From NCBI GenBank assembly GCA_030679805.1, contig JAUXST010000397.1:1-11353 (forward strand): DNA of 11,353 bases, given 5' to 3'. The notes under the pieces were generated by a model. The model was given only the letters and a program-made list of their open reading frames with translations. It was not told where the DNA came from and made no database searches. The DNA is from Reyranella sp. GTDB lineage: Bacteria; Pseudomonadota; Alphaproteobacteria; Reyranellales; Reyranellaceae. Shown piece by piece: positions 1-6,562 of this stretch (the first letter of the stretch is position 1; each line of letters begins with the position of its first letter). The position numbers were made by a program, and so were the translations under genes.

Positions 1-114
1 GAACTCGACTCACCCGCCGCCGTCGAGACGAAGGAGTTTGCCGCGATGCGCGGTTGGGGCACCTTCGCGCCGTACGTGCGCTCGCAGACGCGCGTCGTCG
101 TCGGTCTCCGCTAG
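1..114 (+). CDS. 3' end of an unidentified gene (partial, N-terminus outside window)
   Basis: An open frame runs from the first base to a TAG at 112-114 and gives 37 residues. The peptide contains the segment MRGWGTFAPYVRSQTRVVVG. Nearly every codon ends in G or C, as in the confirmed genes nearby, while the opposite-strand frame here looks like a shadow. The stop lies 22 bases before the end of the convergent gamma-glutamyltransferase-like gene, a normal tail-to-tail arrangement. The remaining C-terminus is too short for me to name a family. I am fairly sure it is coding and have no view on its function. Confidence 0.5.
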   Translation, partial: ELDSPAAVETKEFAAMRGWGTFAPYVRSQTRVVVGLR

Positions 115-136
115 CGCCCCTTGCCCAGGCCAGTGC

Positions 137-1750
137 CTAGGCCGGCACGCAATACCCATCCCGCCGTGGATCACACCCGCCGGTGAACACACCCGTCTCC
201 GGATCGATCGTCACGCCCTGCATGCCGCCCACCTTCATCGTCCAGTCCGGGCCGCTGGTGAGGTCGTGGCCGCGCTTGCGCAGTTCGGCATGGACGTCGG
301 CTTCGACGCGGCTCTCCAGCAGCACGGCACGGCCGTCGGTAAGCCGCGCGCGCGGCGCTTCGATCGCCTGCTGCAGCGGCAGGCCGAAATCGACATGCTG
401 CACCATCGCCTGCGGCTGGGTCTGCAGGATGCCGTAGCTGCCCGGCGTTCCCAGCGCCAGGACGGGCGCGCCGTCCTTGGTCGAGATCGACGGCGCCATG
501 CACATCGGCAGCTGCTCGCCCGGCTTCACGCGGTTGGGGCTCGCGGGGTTCACGTCGGCCCAATAGAGGAAATTGTTGAGGCAGAGGCCGGTGCCCGGGA
601 CCACAATGCCGGAGCCGAAGACGCTGCCCAGGCTCTGCGTCAGGCAGAGGAGATTGCCCTCGTTGTCGGCGATCGAGAACGACGTCGTGTGGCTCTCGTC
701 CACGGCCGAGATGGGCTCTTGTGATGGCGTCCACTGCTCGGTCGGGCCGGTCACCGGCTTGCCGTCGCGCACGCGGGCGCGCAGCGTCTCGACATGGCTG
801 TCGGAGAGGATCTCGGCGAGCCTCTGCGGCGCCGGCACGCCGGTGGCGATGCGCACGCCGGCGGCGAGCCGGATGGCGCGCAGCACGGTGTCGACATGTT
901 CCGTCGAATTGCGCTTCATCTTGGCGAGGTCGAAGCCTTCGAGGATGCGCAGCGTCAGCAGGAACTGGAAGGCCTCGCAGGGCGGCGGCGGCACATGGAT
1001 GGTGCGTCCGCGATAGCTGATGGCCACCGGATCGCGCCACGTCGCCTTGGCGGCCATCAAGTCATCCATGACCATACAGCCGCCGAGTTCGGTCAGCCGC
1101 TCGAGGATCTTCTTGCCGAGCGCGCCGCCGTAGAGCAGGCCCGGCCCTTCGGTGGCCAGCGCTTCGAGCGTGCGCGCAAGGTCGGGCTGCTTCAGCACGA
1201 AGCCCGGCTTCACCGTGCCGGCGCCCGCGGTGTAGACGCGCGACCATTCGGGATGCAGCGCCTTGTATCCCGCGAGTTCGCCCGCCACACCCTGGATCTC
1301 CTCGAGGTTGAACTCGATCAGCTGGTAGCCGTCGCGCGCGATGGCGATCGCCGGGGCAAACAGCTCGGGCAGCTTCTTCTTGCCGTGGGTCGTGTTGAGC
1401 TCGCACCAGCCGGCGAGGTTACCCGGCGCGCCGACCGCCAGCGCGCCGCGCTGGAGCTGGCTGCGGTTGCTGAGCTTGTCGACGGGAAAGTTCTTCGAGA
1501 TCGGCCCGACGAAGTCGAGCGTGCGCACGCGCTTTTCCTTGGCGATGTAGCAGGTCGCCACGCCGCGTCCGGCCAGTCCCGACATATAGGGCTCGACGAC
1601 GTTCAGGGCCGCCGCGGTGGCAACCGCTGCGTCGAAGGCGTTGCCGCCATTGGCCAGGATGCGCGCACCGGCCGCCGCCGCCAGCGGATGGGCCGCCGCG
1701 ACCATTCCGTGGCGCGATGTGATGGTCGGACGCTTGCCGTGCTGCAACAT
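137..1750 (-). CDS. Gamma-glutamyltransferase-like Ntn-hydrolase with altered substrate pocket
   Basis: This 537-residue protein matches the gamma-glutamyltranspeptidase family (PF01019), whose members self-cleave to expose an N-terminal threonine nucleophile. Family features seen are HPLAAAAGARILANGGNAFDA near the N-terminus (about residues 21-41), the cleavage-site region SHTTSFSIADNEGN (about 353-366, predicted nucleophile Thr355), GIVVPGTGLCLNN (381-393) and ALGTPGSYG (432-440). Several canonical pieces are changed: the PPPSSGG loop reads PPPPCEAF (254-261), the SSM segment reads PMCM (415-418), and the DFRE segment that carries the substrate-binding arginine reads DFVG (79-82). It has no signal peptide, so a cytoplasmic location is likely. 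The start at 1750 is chosen because GGGGGAGAG precedes it by a suitable distance and homology begins just after; a longer frame to 1966 would run into the divergent gene. Family membership is firm. Glutathione as the substrate is doubtful, and another amide or acyl hydrolase activity is possible. Confidence 0.88.
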   Translation of the reverse strand: MLQHGKRPTITSRHGMVAAAHPLAAAAGARILANGGNAFDAAVATAAALNVVEPYMSGLAGRGVATCYIAKEKRVRTLDFVGPISKNFPVDKLSNRSQLQRGALAVGAPGNLAGWCELNTTHGKKKLPELFAPAIAIARDGYQLIEFNLEEIQGVAGELAGYKALHPEWSRVYTAGAGTVKPGFVLKQPDLARTLEALATEGPGLLYGGALGKKILERLTELGGCMVMDDLMAAKATWRDPVAISYRGRTIHVPPPPCEAFQFLLTLRILEGFDLAKMKRNSTEHVDTVLRAIRLAAGVRIATGVPAPQRLAEILSDSHVETLRARVRDGKPVTGPTEQWTPSQEPISAVDESHTTSFSIADNEGNLLCLTQSLGSVFGSGIVVPGTGLCLNNFLYWADVNPASPNRVKPGEQLPMCMAPSISTKDGAPVLALGTPGSYGILQTQPQAMVQHVDFGLPLQQAIEAPRARLTDGRAVLLESRVEADVHAELRKRGHDLTSGPDWTMKVGGMQGVTIDPETGVFTGGCDPRRDGYCVPA

Positions 1751-1850
1751 ATGATCTCTCTCCCCCAGGGCGGGCCGGATCGTGCCGTCTCTTTCGCGCC
1801 TCGACCAGCGCCAATTGCGCATCAGTGCCCGCACTTGCATAAATGCCGGC
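1751..1850. promoter_or_regulatory. Divergent intergenic region with candidate promoter and operator-like dyad
   Basis: These 100 bases separate the divergent transferase-like and Bug receptor genes, so they should hold promoters for both. For the plus strand, TTGCGC (1815-1820), a 17-bp spacer and CATAAA (1838-1843) form a weak sigma70-like promoter. It would start transcription almost at the ATG at 1851, giving a leaderless or nearly leaderless message, which fits the lack of a clear Shine-Dalgarno there. Inside the spacer lies a perfect dyad, AGTGC-CC-GCACT (1824-1835), a possible repressor site. I see no convincing promoter for the minus-strand gene. All of this comes from pattern reading only. 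Confidence 0.3.
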
Positions 1851-2831
1851 ATGACAATCAGCCGGCGCAGAGCCTTGACGATTCTTGCCACAACTTCAGT
1901 GGCCGCAGCTTCGGCGGGAGCTGCCCCTGCACGCGCCCAGGCCTGGCCTGCGAAGCCGATCACCATTGTCGTGCCCTACGCCGCGGGCAGCGCCACCGAC
2001 ACCTTGACCCGCATCATGGCGGAACGGCTGGCGCCGCGGCTCGGCCAGCCGGTGATCGTCGACAACAAGGGCGGCGGCAACGGATCGATCGCCGGCAACT
2101 TCGTCGCCAAGGCCGCACCCGACGGCTACACGCTGATGATGGCGACGGCGGCCACCCATGCCGGCAATCCCAACCTGATGAAGATCGTGCCCTACGATTC
2201 GCTGGCGGATTTCGCGCCGGCCGGCTTCTACGGCTTCATCCAGTTCGTCCTGCTGGTGCGGGCCGATTCCGGCATGAACACGCTCGCCGACTTGGTGAAG
2301 CGGGCCAAGGCCAAGCCGCCGCTCACATCGGGCGCCGGCACGCCTTCGGCGCGCGTCATCACTGCGACCCTGGCCGAGCGCATCGGCGCCGACATCACCT
2401 ACATCCCCTATAAGGCGGCACCCCAGGCGCTGGCCGACCTGCTGTCGGGCCAGATCGACATGACTTTTGCCGACGTCGCCATCGCCCTGCCGCAGATCAA
2501 GGCGGGCAAGGTGCGCGCGCTGGTGCTGGCCTCCGATTCGCGGTCGCCGCTCATCCCCGACGTGCCGACCTTCCAGCAGGCGGGGCTCGGTCAGTTCGCA
2601 CTCGATGCCTGGTTCGTGCTGATGGCATCGGCCAGGACACCGCCGGACATCGTGGCCCGAATCGACAAGGCGGTGCAGGAGATCGTGGTCGACCCTGAAG
2701 TGGTGGAGCGCCTGCGCGGCATCTCGTTCCAGCCTCGGCGCATGGCGCCGGACGACATCCGCCCCTTCATCAGGTCGGAGATCGAAAAATGGGGTCGGCT
2801 GTCGAAGGCCGCCGGCATCGAGAAAGAATAG
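1851..2831 (+). CDS. Bug/TctC-type tripartite tricarboxylate transporter solute receptor
   Basis: This 326-residue periplasmic solute receptor belongs to the Bug (TctC, PF03401) family, which binds small organic anions for tripartite tricarboxylate transporters or sensing. It begins with a twin-arginine type signal, MTISRRRALTILA, and a cleavage site near ARAQA (about residue 31). The mature part shows the family pattern: PITIVVPYAAGSATD, VDNKGGGNGSIAG, PDGYTL and YIPYKAAPQALADLLSGQID. The ATG at 1851 is preferred because the signal peptide starts there; the frame opens at 1782 but gives a non-signal-like extension. The gene stops 2 bases before the SsuD-like monooxygenase, so the two are probably co-transcribed and the receptor may capture that enzyme's substrate. 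No TctA or TctB membrane partner is in the window. The ligand cannot be read from the sequence. Confidence 0.93.
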   Translation: MTISRRRALTILATTSVAAASAGAAPARAQAWPAKPITIVVPYAAGSATDTLTRIMAERLAPRLGQPVIVDNKGGGNGSIAGNFVAKAAPDGYTLMMATAATHAGNPNLMKIVPYDSLADFAPAGFYGFIQFVLLVRADSGMNTLADLVKRAKAKPPLTSGAGTPSARVITATLAERIGADITYIPYKAAPQALADLLSGQIDMTFADVAIALPQIKAGKVRALVLASDSRSPLIPDVPTFQQAGLGQFALDAWFVLMASARTPPDIVARIDKAVQEIVVDPEVVERLRGISFQPRRMAPDDIRPFIRSEIEKWGRLSKAAGIEKE

Positions 2832-2833
2832 CC

Positions 2834-3922
2834 ATGACTGACGCGAAACGACTCGAATTCGGCTGGTTCCTGCCGACCGCCGGCGACACCACGGCCTATG
2901 GTCTGGCGAGCGCGCAGGTCGCGCCCTCCCTGCCGCTGTTCGACAAGGTCGTGGCGGCCGCCGAAGCGGCGGGCTTCGAATATATGCTGGTGCCGGTGCA
3001 GACCGCCTGCTGGGAGGCGTGGATTTCCAGCGCCATGATGGTGGCGCGCTCCAAGTCGATGCGCATGCTGGTGGCGGCCCGTCCGAGCTACATCAACCCC
3101 GTGCTGCTCGCCAAGATGATCTCCGCCTTCGACCAGCTCTCCGGCGGCCGCATCTGCATCAACCTGATCGCGGGCCAGAGCGAGGCCGAGAACGCCTCCG
3201 AGGGCATCAAGTGGGGCAAGGAAGAGCGCTACGAGATCATGGACGAGGAGGTCTCGATCCTGAAGGCGCTGTGGACGACGCGCGGCCCGGTCAACTTCGA
3301 CGGCAAGTTCTATCAGTTGAAGGGGGCGCAGATCCGGCCCTATCCGCTGCAGACCCCGCATCCCCGGTTCTATCTCGGCGGCGGCTCGAAACAGGCTTGG
3401 GAGATTTCGGCCAAGCATTCCGACGTGCACCTCTTCTGGGGCGACACCTACGAGCGCATCCGCTCGAACATGGCGGAGATCCGCGGCATGGCCGCCCGCC
3501 ATGGCCGCGAGAAGGCCATCGGCTTCGGCATGCGCCTGCAGGTCGTCTGCCGGCCGACCGAGAAGGAGGCCTGGGACTTCGCGCACGGGCTGATCGAACA
3601 TGCGAGCGAGGCGCAGAAGGCGTTCGTGAAGGAGCGTTTTGCCACTTCCGAGGCCAACCGCCGCGTGCGTGAGCTGGCGGCGATCGGCGAGACCATCGAG
3701 CCGCATCTATGGACCGGCATCACGCAGGTCAGGCCGGGCGCCGGTATCGCCGTGGTCGGCGATCCCGAGCAATGCGCCGACACCTTGCAGAAGTTCATCG
3801 ACCTCGGCTGCCACTCTTTCTGCCTGTCGGGCTATCTGCACGACGAGGAAGCCGAGCGCTTCGGCACGTGGGTGATGCCGATCCTGCGCGAACGTAATCG
3901 CGAGCGCATGCTGGCGGCCTGA
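2834..3922 (+). CDS. LLM-class FMNH2-dependent monooxygenase, alkanesulfonate monooxygenase (SsuD)-like
   Basis: This 362-residue TIM-barrel flavin monooxygenase of the bacterial luciferase family (PF00296) most resembles SsuD. SsuD uses reduced FMN from a separate reductase and O2 to release sulfite from alkanesulfonates. Shared features by eye are WFLPTAGD (11-18), PVQTACWEAW (54-63, Cys59 at the SsuD Cys54 position), the RPS segment (83-85), the RYE segment (132-134), YLGGGSKQA (180-188), TGITQVRPGAG (294-304, Arg300) and LSGYLHDEEA (331-340, Tyr334 and His336). Two positions recalled as catalytic histidines in SsuD differ: Ala16 replaces His11 and Gln236 replaces His228. The substrate may therefore not be a simple sulfonate. 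The ATG at 2834 follows GAGAAAG and lies two bases after the receptor stop. No flavin reductase gene is in the window. The family is certain; the substrate is inferred only loosely. Confidence 0.93.
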   Translation: MTDAKRLEFGWFLPTAGDTTAYGLASAQVAPSLPLFDKVVAAAEAAGFEYMLVPVQTACWEAWISSAMMVARSKSMRMLVAARPSYINPVLLAKMISAFDQLSGGRICINLIAGQSEAENASEGIKWGKEERYEIMDEEVSILKALWTTRGPVNFDGKFYQLKGAQIRPYPLQTPHPRFYLGGGSKQAWEISAKHSDVHLFWGDTYERIRSNMAEIRGMAARHGREKAIGFGMRLQVVCRPTEKEAWDFAHGLIEHASEAQKAFVKERFATSEANRRVRELAAIGETIEPHLWTGITQVRPGAGIAVVGDPEQCADTLQKFIDLGCHSFCLSGYLHDEEAERFGTWVMPILRERNRERMLAA

Positions 3923-4836
3923 TGGCCCGCGTCGCGCTGCCCGATGTCGGCGCCCGCCAGCTCGAGGCGGTGCTGGCGCTGGCCGAGTACGGCAGCTTCG
4001 TTGCCGCTGCGGCGCGGCTCAGGATTTCCCAGCCGGCGCTGACCCGCATGCTGAAGCGGCTCGAGTTGCAGCTCGGCGTGCGGCTGTTCGAGCGCAGCAC
4101 GCGCCGGGTCCAGATCACCGCGGCGGGCCGAGAGTTCGCAGCCGTTGCCGAGCGCATGCTGAACGATCTCGGCATCACGGTGCAGAGCGTGCGCGAAGTG
4201 GCGCAGGAACGGCGCGGACTCGTCGTGATCTCGTGCGTGATGTCGGTGGCGGTCGGCCGGCTGCCGCGGATGATCGCCGCCTATCGCGGCGACCGGCCGG
4301 GCGTCGAAATCCATGTGCGCGAGGGCGTCTATGCGTCGATCCTCGACGATGTGCGCAGCGGCGTCGCCGATTTCGGCATCAGCTATGTCGACGAATTGCC
4401 CGATTTCGCGGTCGGCACGGCCCTGGGTCGCGAGACCTTTCATGCCGTCGTGCCGGCCCGCCACAAGCTCGCCGGCCGGCGCAGCGTCGGCCTGGCCGAG
4501 CTCGCCGCGCATCCGATCGTCGCCCTGCCGACTGAATCACGCACCCGCCGCACGATCGATGCCGCGGCCGTGACGGCGGGCCTGCAGCTTCACCAGAGGG
4601 TGGTCGTGAACCAGATCGCGACCCTGCTGGCTCTGGTGGGCGCCGGTGTCGGCGTTGGCGTGGTGCCCGGAGGCGCCACCCGCGGCCCCCTGGTACGCGG
4701 CCTGCGCTTTATTCCGCTGGCTGAGCCGAAGCTGGTGCGCCGCCTTGGCCTGATCACCTTGCGCGAGCGCGAACCCACGCCGGTCGCCTCGGGCTTCATG
4801 GCGTTGCTGCGCCGCGATTGGCCCAAATCCGATTGA
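3922..4836 (+). CDS. LysR-family transcriptional regulator
   Basis: This 304-residue regulator has an N-terminal winged helix-turn-helix (PF00126, about residues 12-70). It includes ARQLEAVLALAEYGSF, then SQPALTRMLKRLELQLGVRLFERSTRRVQIT as the recognition helix and wing. A type-2 periplasmic-binding-fold effector domain (PF03466) fills the rest, with a short GVGVGVVPGG segment near residue 245. Its ATG overlaps the TGA of the monooxygenase by one base (TGATG), without a separate Shine-Dalgarno, so translation is probably coupled. This position inside a co-directional gene run is unusual, because LysR genes are often divergent from their targets. It probably controls this cluster, perhaps acting on the gap at 4837-4919 or the divergent region at 1751-1850. 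The effector is unknown. Confidence 0.95.
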   Translation: MARVALPDVGARQLEAVLALAEYGSFVAAAARLRISQPALTRMLKRLELQLGVRLFERSTRRVQITAAGREFAAVAERMLNDLGITVQSVREVAQERRGLVVISCVMSVAVGRLPRMIAAYRGDRPGVEIHVREGVYASILDDVRSGVADFGISYVDELPDFAVGTALGRETFHAVVPARHKLAGRRSVGLAELAAHPIVALPTESRTRRTIDAAAVTAGLQLHQRVVVNQIATLLALVGAGVGVGVVPGGATRGPLVRGLRFIPLAEPKLVRRLGLITLREREPTPVASGFMALLRRDWPKSD

Positions 4837-4919
4837 TGTCGTTCGTGCAACAATCTTGTCTATCAGGTTGATCTTGGCATAGCGCTGTCCCGGACTATGC
4901 TTGGCTCGGAGGTATTAAG
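4837..4919 (+). promoter_or_regulatory. Gap before the UGSC cassette: inverted repeat and possible promoter
   Basis: The 83 bases between the regulator and the next gene contain an inverted repeat CATAG-N12-CTATG (4878-4899), the size of a LysR-type binding dyad. TTGGCA (4874-4879), a 16-bp spacer and TATGCT (4896-4901) look like a sigma70 promoter overlapping it. Transcription from there would begin only about 12 bases before the GTG, a very short leader. The repeat and promoter could therefore be a real autoregulatory site or a chance match. No terminator hairpin with a T-run is visible after the regulator. Confidence 0.3.
4908..4912 (+). promoter_or_regulatory. Ribosome binding site fixing a GTG start
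   Basis: GGAGG sits 7 bases before the GTG at 4920. It is the best Shine-Dalgarno in this gap and supports GTG as the start; the next in-frame ATG comes too late, after conserved sequence. Confidence 0.7.
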
Positions 4920-5975
4920 GTGCAACTGGCTTCCAGGATCTACGAAGCGAACGACATCTCCGCCGTCCAGGAGCTGTATCACAGCAGTGGCTGGACCGAC
5001 GGCCTGCCGATCGTGCCGCCGACGGCCGACGCGGTCCAAGCCTGCCTCGAATGGGCGATGATGCCGCCCGACCAGCTGATCGGCATCGAGCCGGTGCGCG
5101 GGCTCGCGATCACCGCCGAGAAGCTCGCGATCAATGCCGTCATGGCGGGCTGCCTGCCGATGCATTTCCCGGTCGTCGTCACCGCCTGGATGGCAATGAT
5201 GCAGGACGAGTTCCTGATGCACGGCGCCACGGCCAGCACCGGCGGCTGTGCCGTTTTGGTCGTGTTGAACGGTCCGATCCGCCTCGAACTCGGCGCCAAC
5301 GGCACCTTCAATGCGCTGGGCAACAGCGACCGCGCGACGGCGGTCATCGGCCGCGCGATCCGGCTTTGCCTGATCAACCTGATGGACGTGCGCCCGGGCG
5401 TCATCGACCGCTCCACCCTGGGGCATCCCGGCAAGTACAGCTATTGCCTGGCTGAGGACGAGGAGGATTCGTCCTGGCTGCCGCTGCACGCGCAGCGCGG
5501 CGTCGAGCGGGCGGCGTCGGCGGTCACCGTGATGGCGGCGGGCGCGCCGCGCCAGCTCATGAACGAATGGACGACCAAGCCCGAGGAGATCCTGGAAACC
5601 TTCGCCGCCGAGATGCGCGCCAACCTGCGGCACTACTCCATTCATCCCGGTAACTATGCCCTGATCATTCCCAAGCAGCTGCGCGAACATCTGCAGGCGG
5701 CGGGCTGGACCAAGACCGACATCGCCGCCTTCATCCACGAGCGGGCGCGCATCCATCGCCGCGAATGGGCCGAGGTCGGCAAGGGCGCGGTCGTGCGCGA
5801 CCGTGGCGACAGCGTCTACCCGGCGATGGAATCGCCCGACCAGCTCCTGGTCATCGCGGCGGGCGGACCGGCCGGCGGCTTCGGCGCGGTCATCCCGCCC
5901 TGGCTCGGCAACAAGAGCCATGCCGTGACGCTGCCGCTCGGCGTCTGCATCGATTGCGAACCTCCCAAGAAGTAA
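4920..5975 (+). CDS. Conserved WTDGLPIVPPT-type protein, partner of the UGSC selenoprotein, with C-terminal CxxC
   Basis: This 351-residue protein has no signal peptide or clear membrane helix and is probably cytoplasmic. It carries GWTDGLPIVPPT (24-35), AINAVMAGCLP (70-80), an NGPIRLELG segment (117-125), GNSDRATAVIGRAIRL (134-149), a LGHPGKYSYCLAEDEEDSSW stretch (167-186) and a glycine-rich AAGGPAGGFGAVIP (313-326). I recognise this as a widespread bacterial family of unknown function that I recall near UGSC-domain genes; I recall no solved activity. The protein ends with GVCIDCEPPKK, giving a CxxC pair (Cys343, Cys346) on a tail that could exchange electrons with a redox partner or bind metal. 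The GTG start is supported by GGAGG at 4908-4912. It ends 14 bases before the UGSC gene, so the two form a transcription unit and probably act in the same reaction or complex. That role is inference. Confidence 0.85.
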   Translation: MQLASRIYEANDISAVQELYHSSGWTDGLPIVPPTADAVQACLEWAMMPPDQLIGIEPVRGLAITAEKLAINAVMAGCLPMHFPVVVTAWMAMMQDEFLMHGATASTGGCAVLVVLNGPIRLELGANGTFNALGNSDRATAVIGRAIRLCLINLMDVRPGVIDRSTLGHPGKYSYCLAEDEEDSSWLPLHAQRGVERAASAVTVMAAGAPRQLMNEWTTKPEEILETFAAEMRANLRHYSIHPGNYALIIPKQLREHLQAAGWTKTDIAAFIHERARIHRREWAEVGKGAVVRDRGDSVYPAMESPDQLLVIAAGGPAGGFGAVIPPWLGNKSHAVTLPLGVCIDCEPPKK

Positions 5976-5989
5976 CGAAGAGGCACACC

Positions 5990-6514
5990 ATGACTTTCCG
6001 CGTTCTCGACCCGACCGCCGAGAAGGCGCCGCCCGCCGGCAAGCTCGCCCCGCGCCTCGACACGCTCGAGGGCAAGACCGTGGGCTTCATCTCCAACGGC
6101 AAGGAAGGCACCAAGGGCTTCTTCAAGCACCTCGACCAGATGCTGCGCGAGGAGTACGGCGTCGCCAAGGTCGTGAGCCGCACCAAGTCCAACTACAGCG
6201 CGCCGGCTGACAAGCACATCGTCGACGAGATCAAAAGCTGGGATGCCGTCGTCTCCGGCCTTGGAGATTGAGGCAGCTGTTCATCATGCAGTCTGCATGA
6301 CTCAGTGACAGCCGAACGCCTGGGGGTTCCTGCCTTCAGCGTGATGACCGCCCGGTTCGTGAGCGCGGCCGAGATGATGAGCCGCGTGCTCGGCATGCCC
6401 GACTACGCCTTCGCCAGGATCGGCCATCCGGTCAGCAGCGCCACCGACGAGGGCTTGCGCGCCATGGCCAGGACCGCCATCGAGCAGGGTTCTAAGCTGC
6501 TGCTACGGTCCTAG
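5990..6514 (+). CDS. UGSC-family selenoprotein; in-frame TGA (6269-6271) read as selenocysteine
   Basis: This is a 174-residue protein if TGA codon 94 is read as selenocysteine. Residues 25-93 (DTLEGKTVGFISNGKEGTKG, later VVSRTKSNYSAPADKHIVDE and DAVVSGLGD) match the N-terminal half of the UGSC family. After the TGA the same frame continues GSCSSCSLHDSVTAERLGVP, then FVSAAEMMSRVLGMPD and ARIGHPVSSATDEG, the usual C-terminal half, ending at TAG 6512-6514. The motif is Sec94-Gly-Ser-Cys97-Ser-Ser-Cys100, a UxxC redox pair with a further cysteine. UGSC proteins were first reported as selenoproteins in marine metagenomes, and many relatives carry Cys at this position; their reaction is unknown. 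The ATG at 5990 follows GAGG by 6 bases and lies 14 bases after the partner gene. Automated calls would give a truncated 93-residue protein plus a 69-residue one from GTG 6305. A pseudogene stop is less likely, since both halves look intact and a SECIS-like hairpin follows the TGA. Confidence 0.9.
6269..6312 (+). promoter_or_regulatory. Bacterial SECIS element directing selenocysteine insertion at the TGA
   Basis: The TGA at 6269-6271 is followed by TCATGCA-GTC-TGCATGA (6284-6300), a perfect 7-bp stem with a 3-base loop starting with G then T. The loop begins 19 bases after the TGA. Below it, GCTGT (6276-6280) pairs with ACAGC (6308-6312) across an asymmetric internal loop. This fits what is known of bacterial SECIS elements: they lie in the coding region just after the TGA, have a small apical loop with G among its first two bases, and place that loop about 16-37 nt from the TGA. 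The tip TGCAGTCTGCA differs by one base from the TTGCAGGTCTGCA tip of the E. coli fdhF element as I recall it. SelB would bind this loop and deliver Sec-tRNA. Confidence 0.85.
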
Positions 6515-6562
6515 ATCGGGTCCTCGGAAGCAACCTTTCGTCGGCTCAGGCGTTGTGCTGAC

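Noticed and set aside
134..149. Terminator hairpin GTGCC-taggcc-GGCAC between the convergent genes
   Set aside because: The stem is only 5 bp, lies mostly inside the coding end of the transferase-like gene and has no T-run on either side.
794..2413. Long plus-strand frame of 539 codons
   Set aside because: It runs opposite the transferase-like gene and then overlaps the receptor in another frame. Its sequence is arginine- and histidine-rich low-complexity, typical of a GC-rich antisense shadow.
2591..3706. Minus-strand frame of 371 codons opposite the monooxygenase
   Set aside because: The plus-strand frame has clear SsuD homology, and the opposite frame shows no domain and a shadow-like composition.
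4876..4890. Sigma54 promoter in TGGCATAGCGCTG
   Set aside because: The GG-N10-GC spacing and the TTGC half of the element are not met.
5990..6271. UGSC gene as a pseudogene broken by a nonsense mutation
   Set aside because: The stop is exactly TGA at the family's Sec/Cys position, a SECIS-like hairpin follows at the right distance, and the downstream frame is intact with coding-like sequence.
6305..6514. Separate 69-residue gene starting at GTG 6305
   Set aside because: It is in frame with the upstream 93 codons, has no ribosome site before the GTG and begins in the middle of a UGSC domain. It is the C-terminal part of the selenoprotein.
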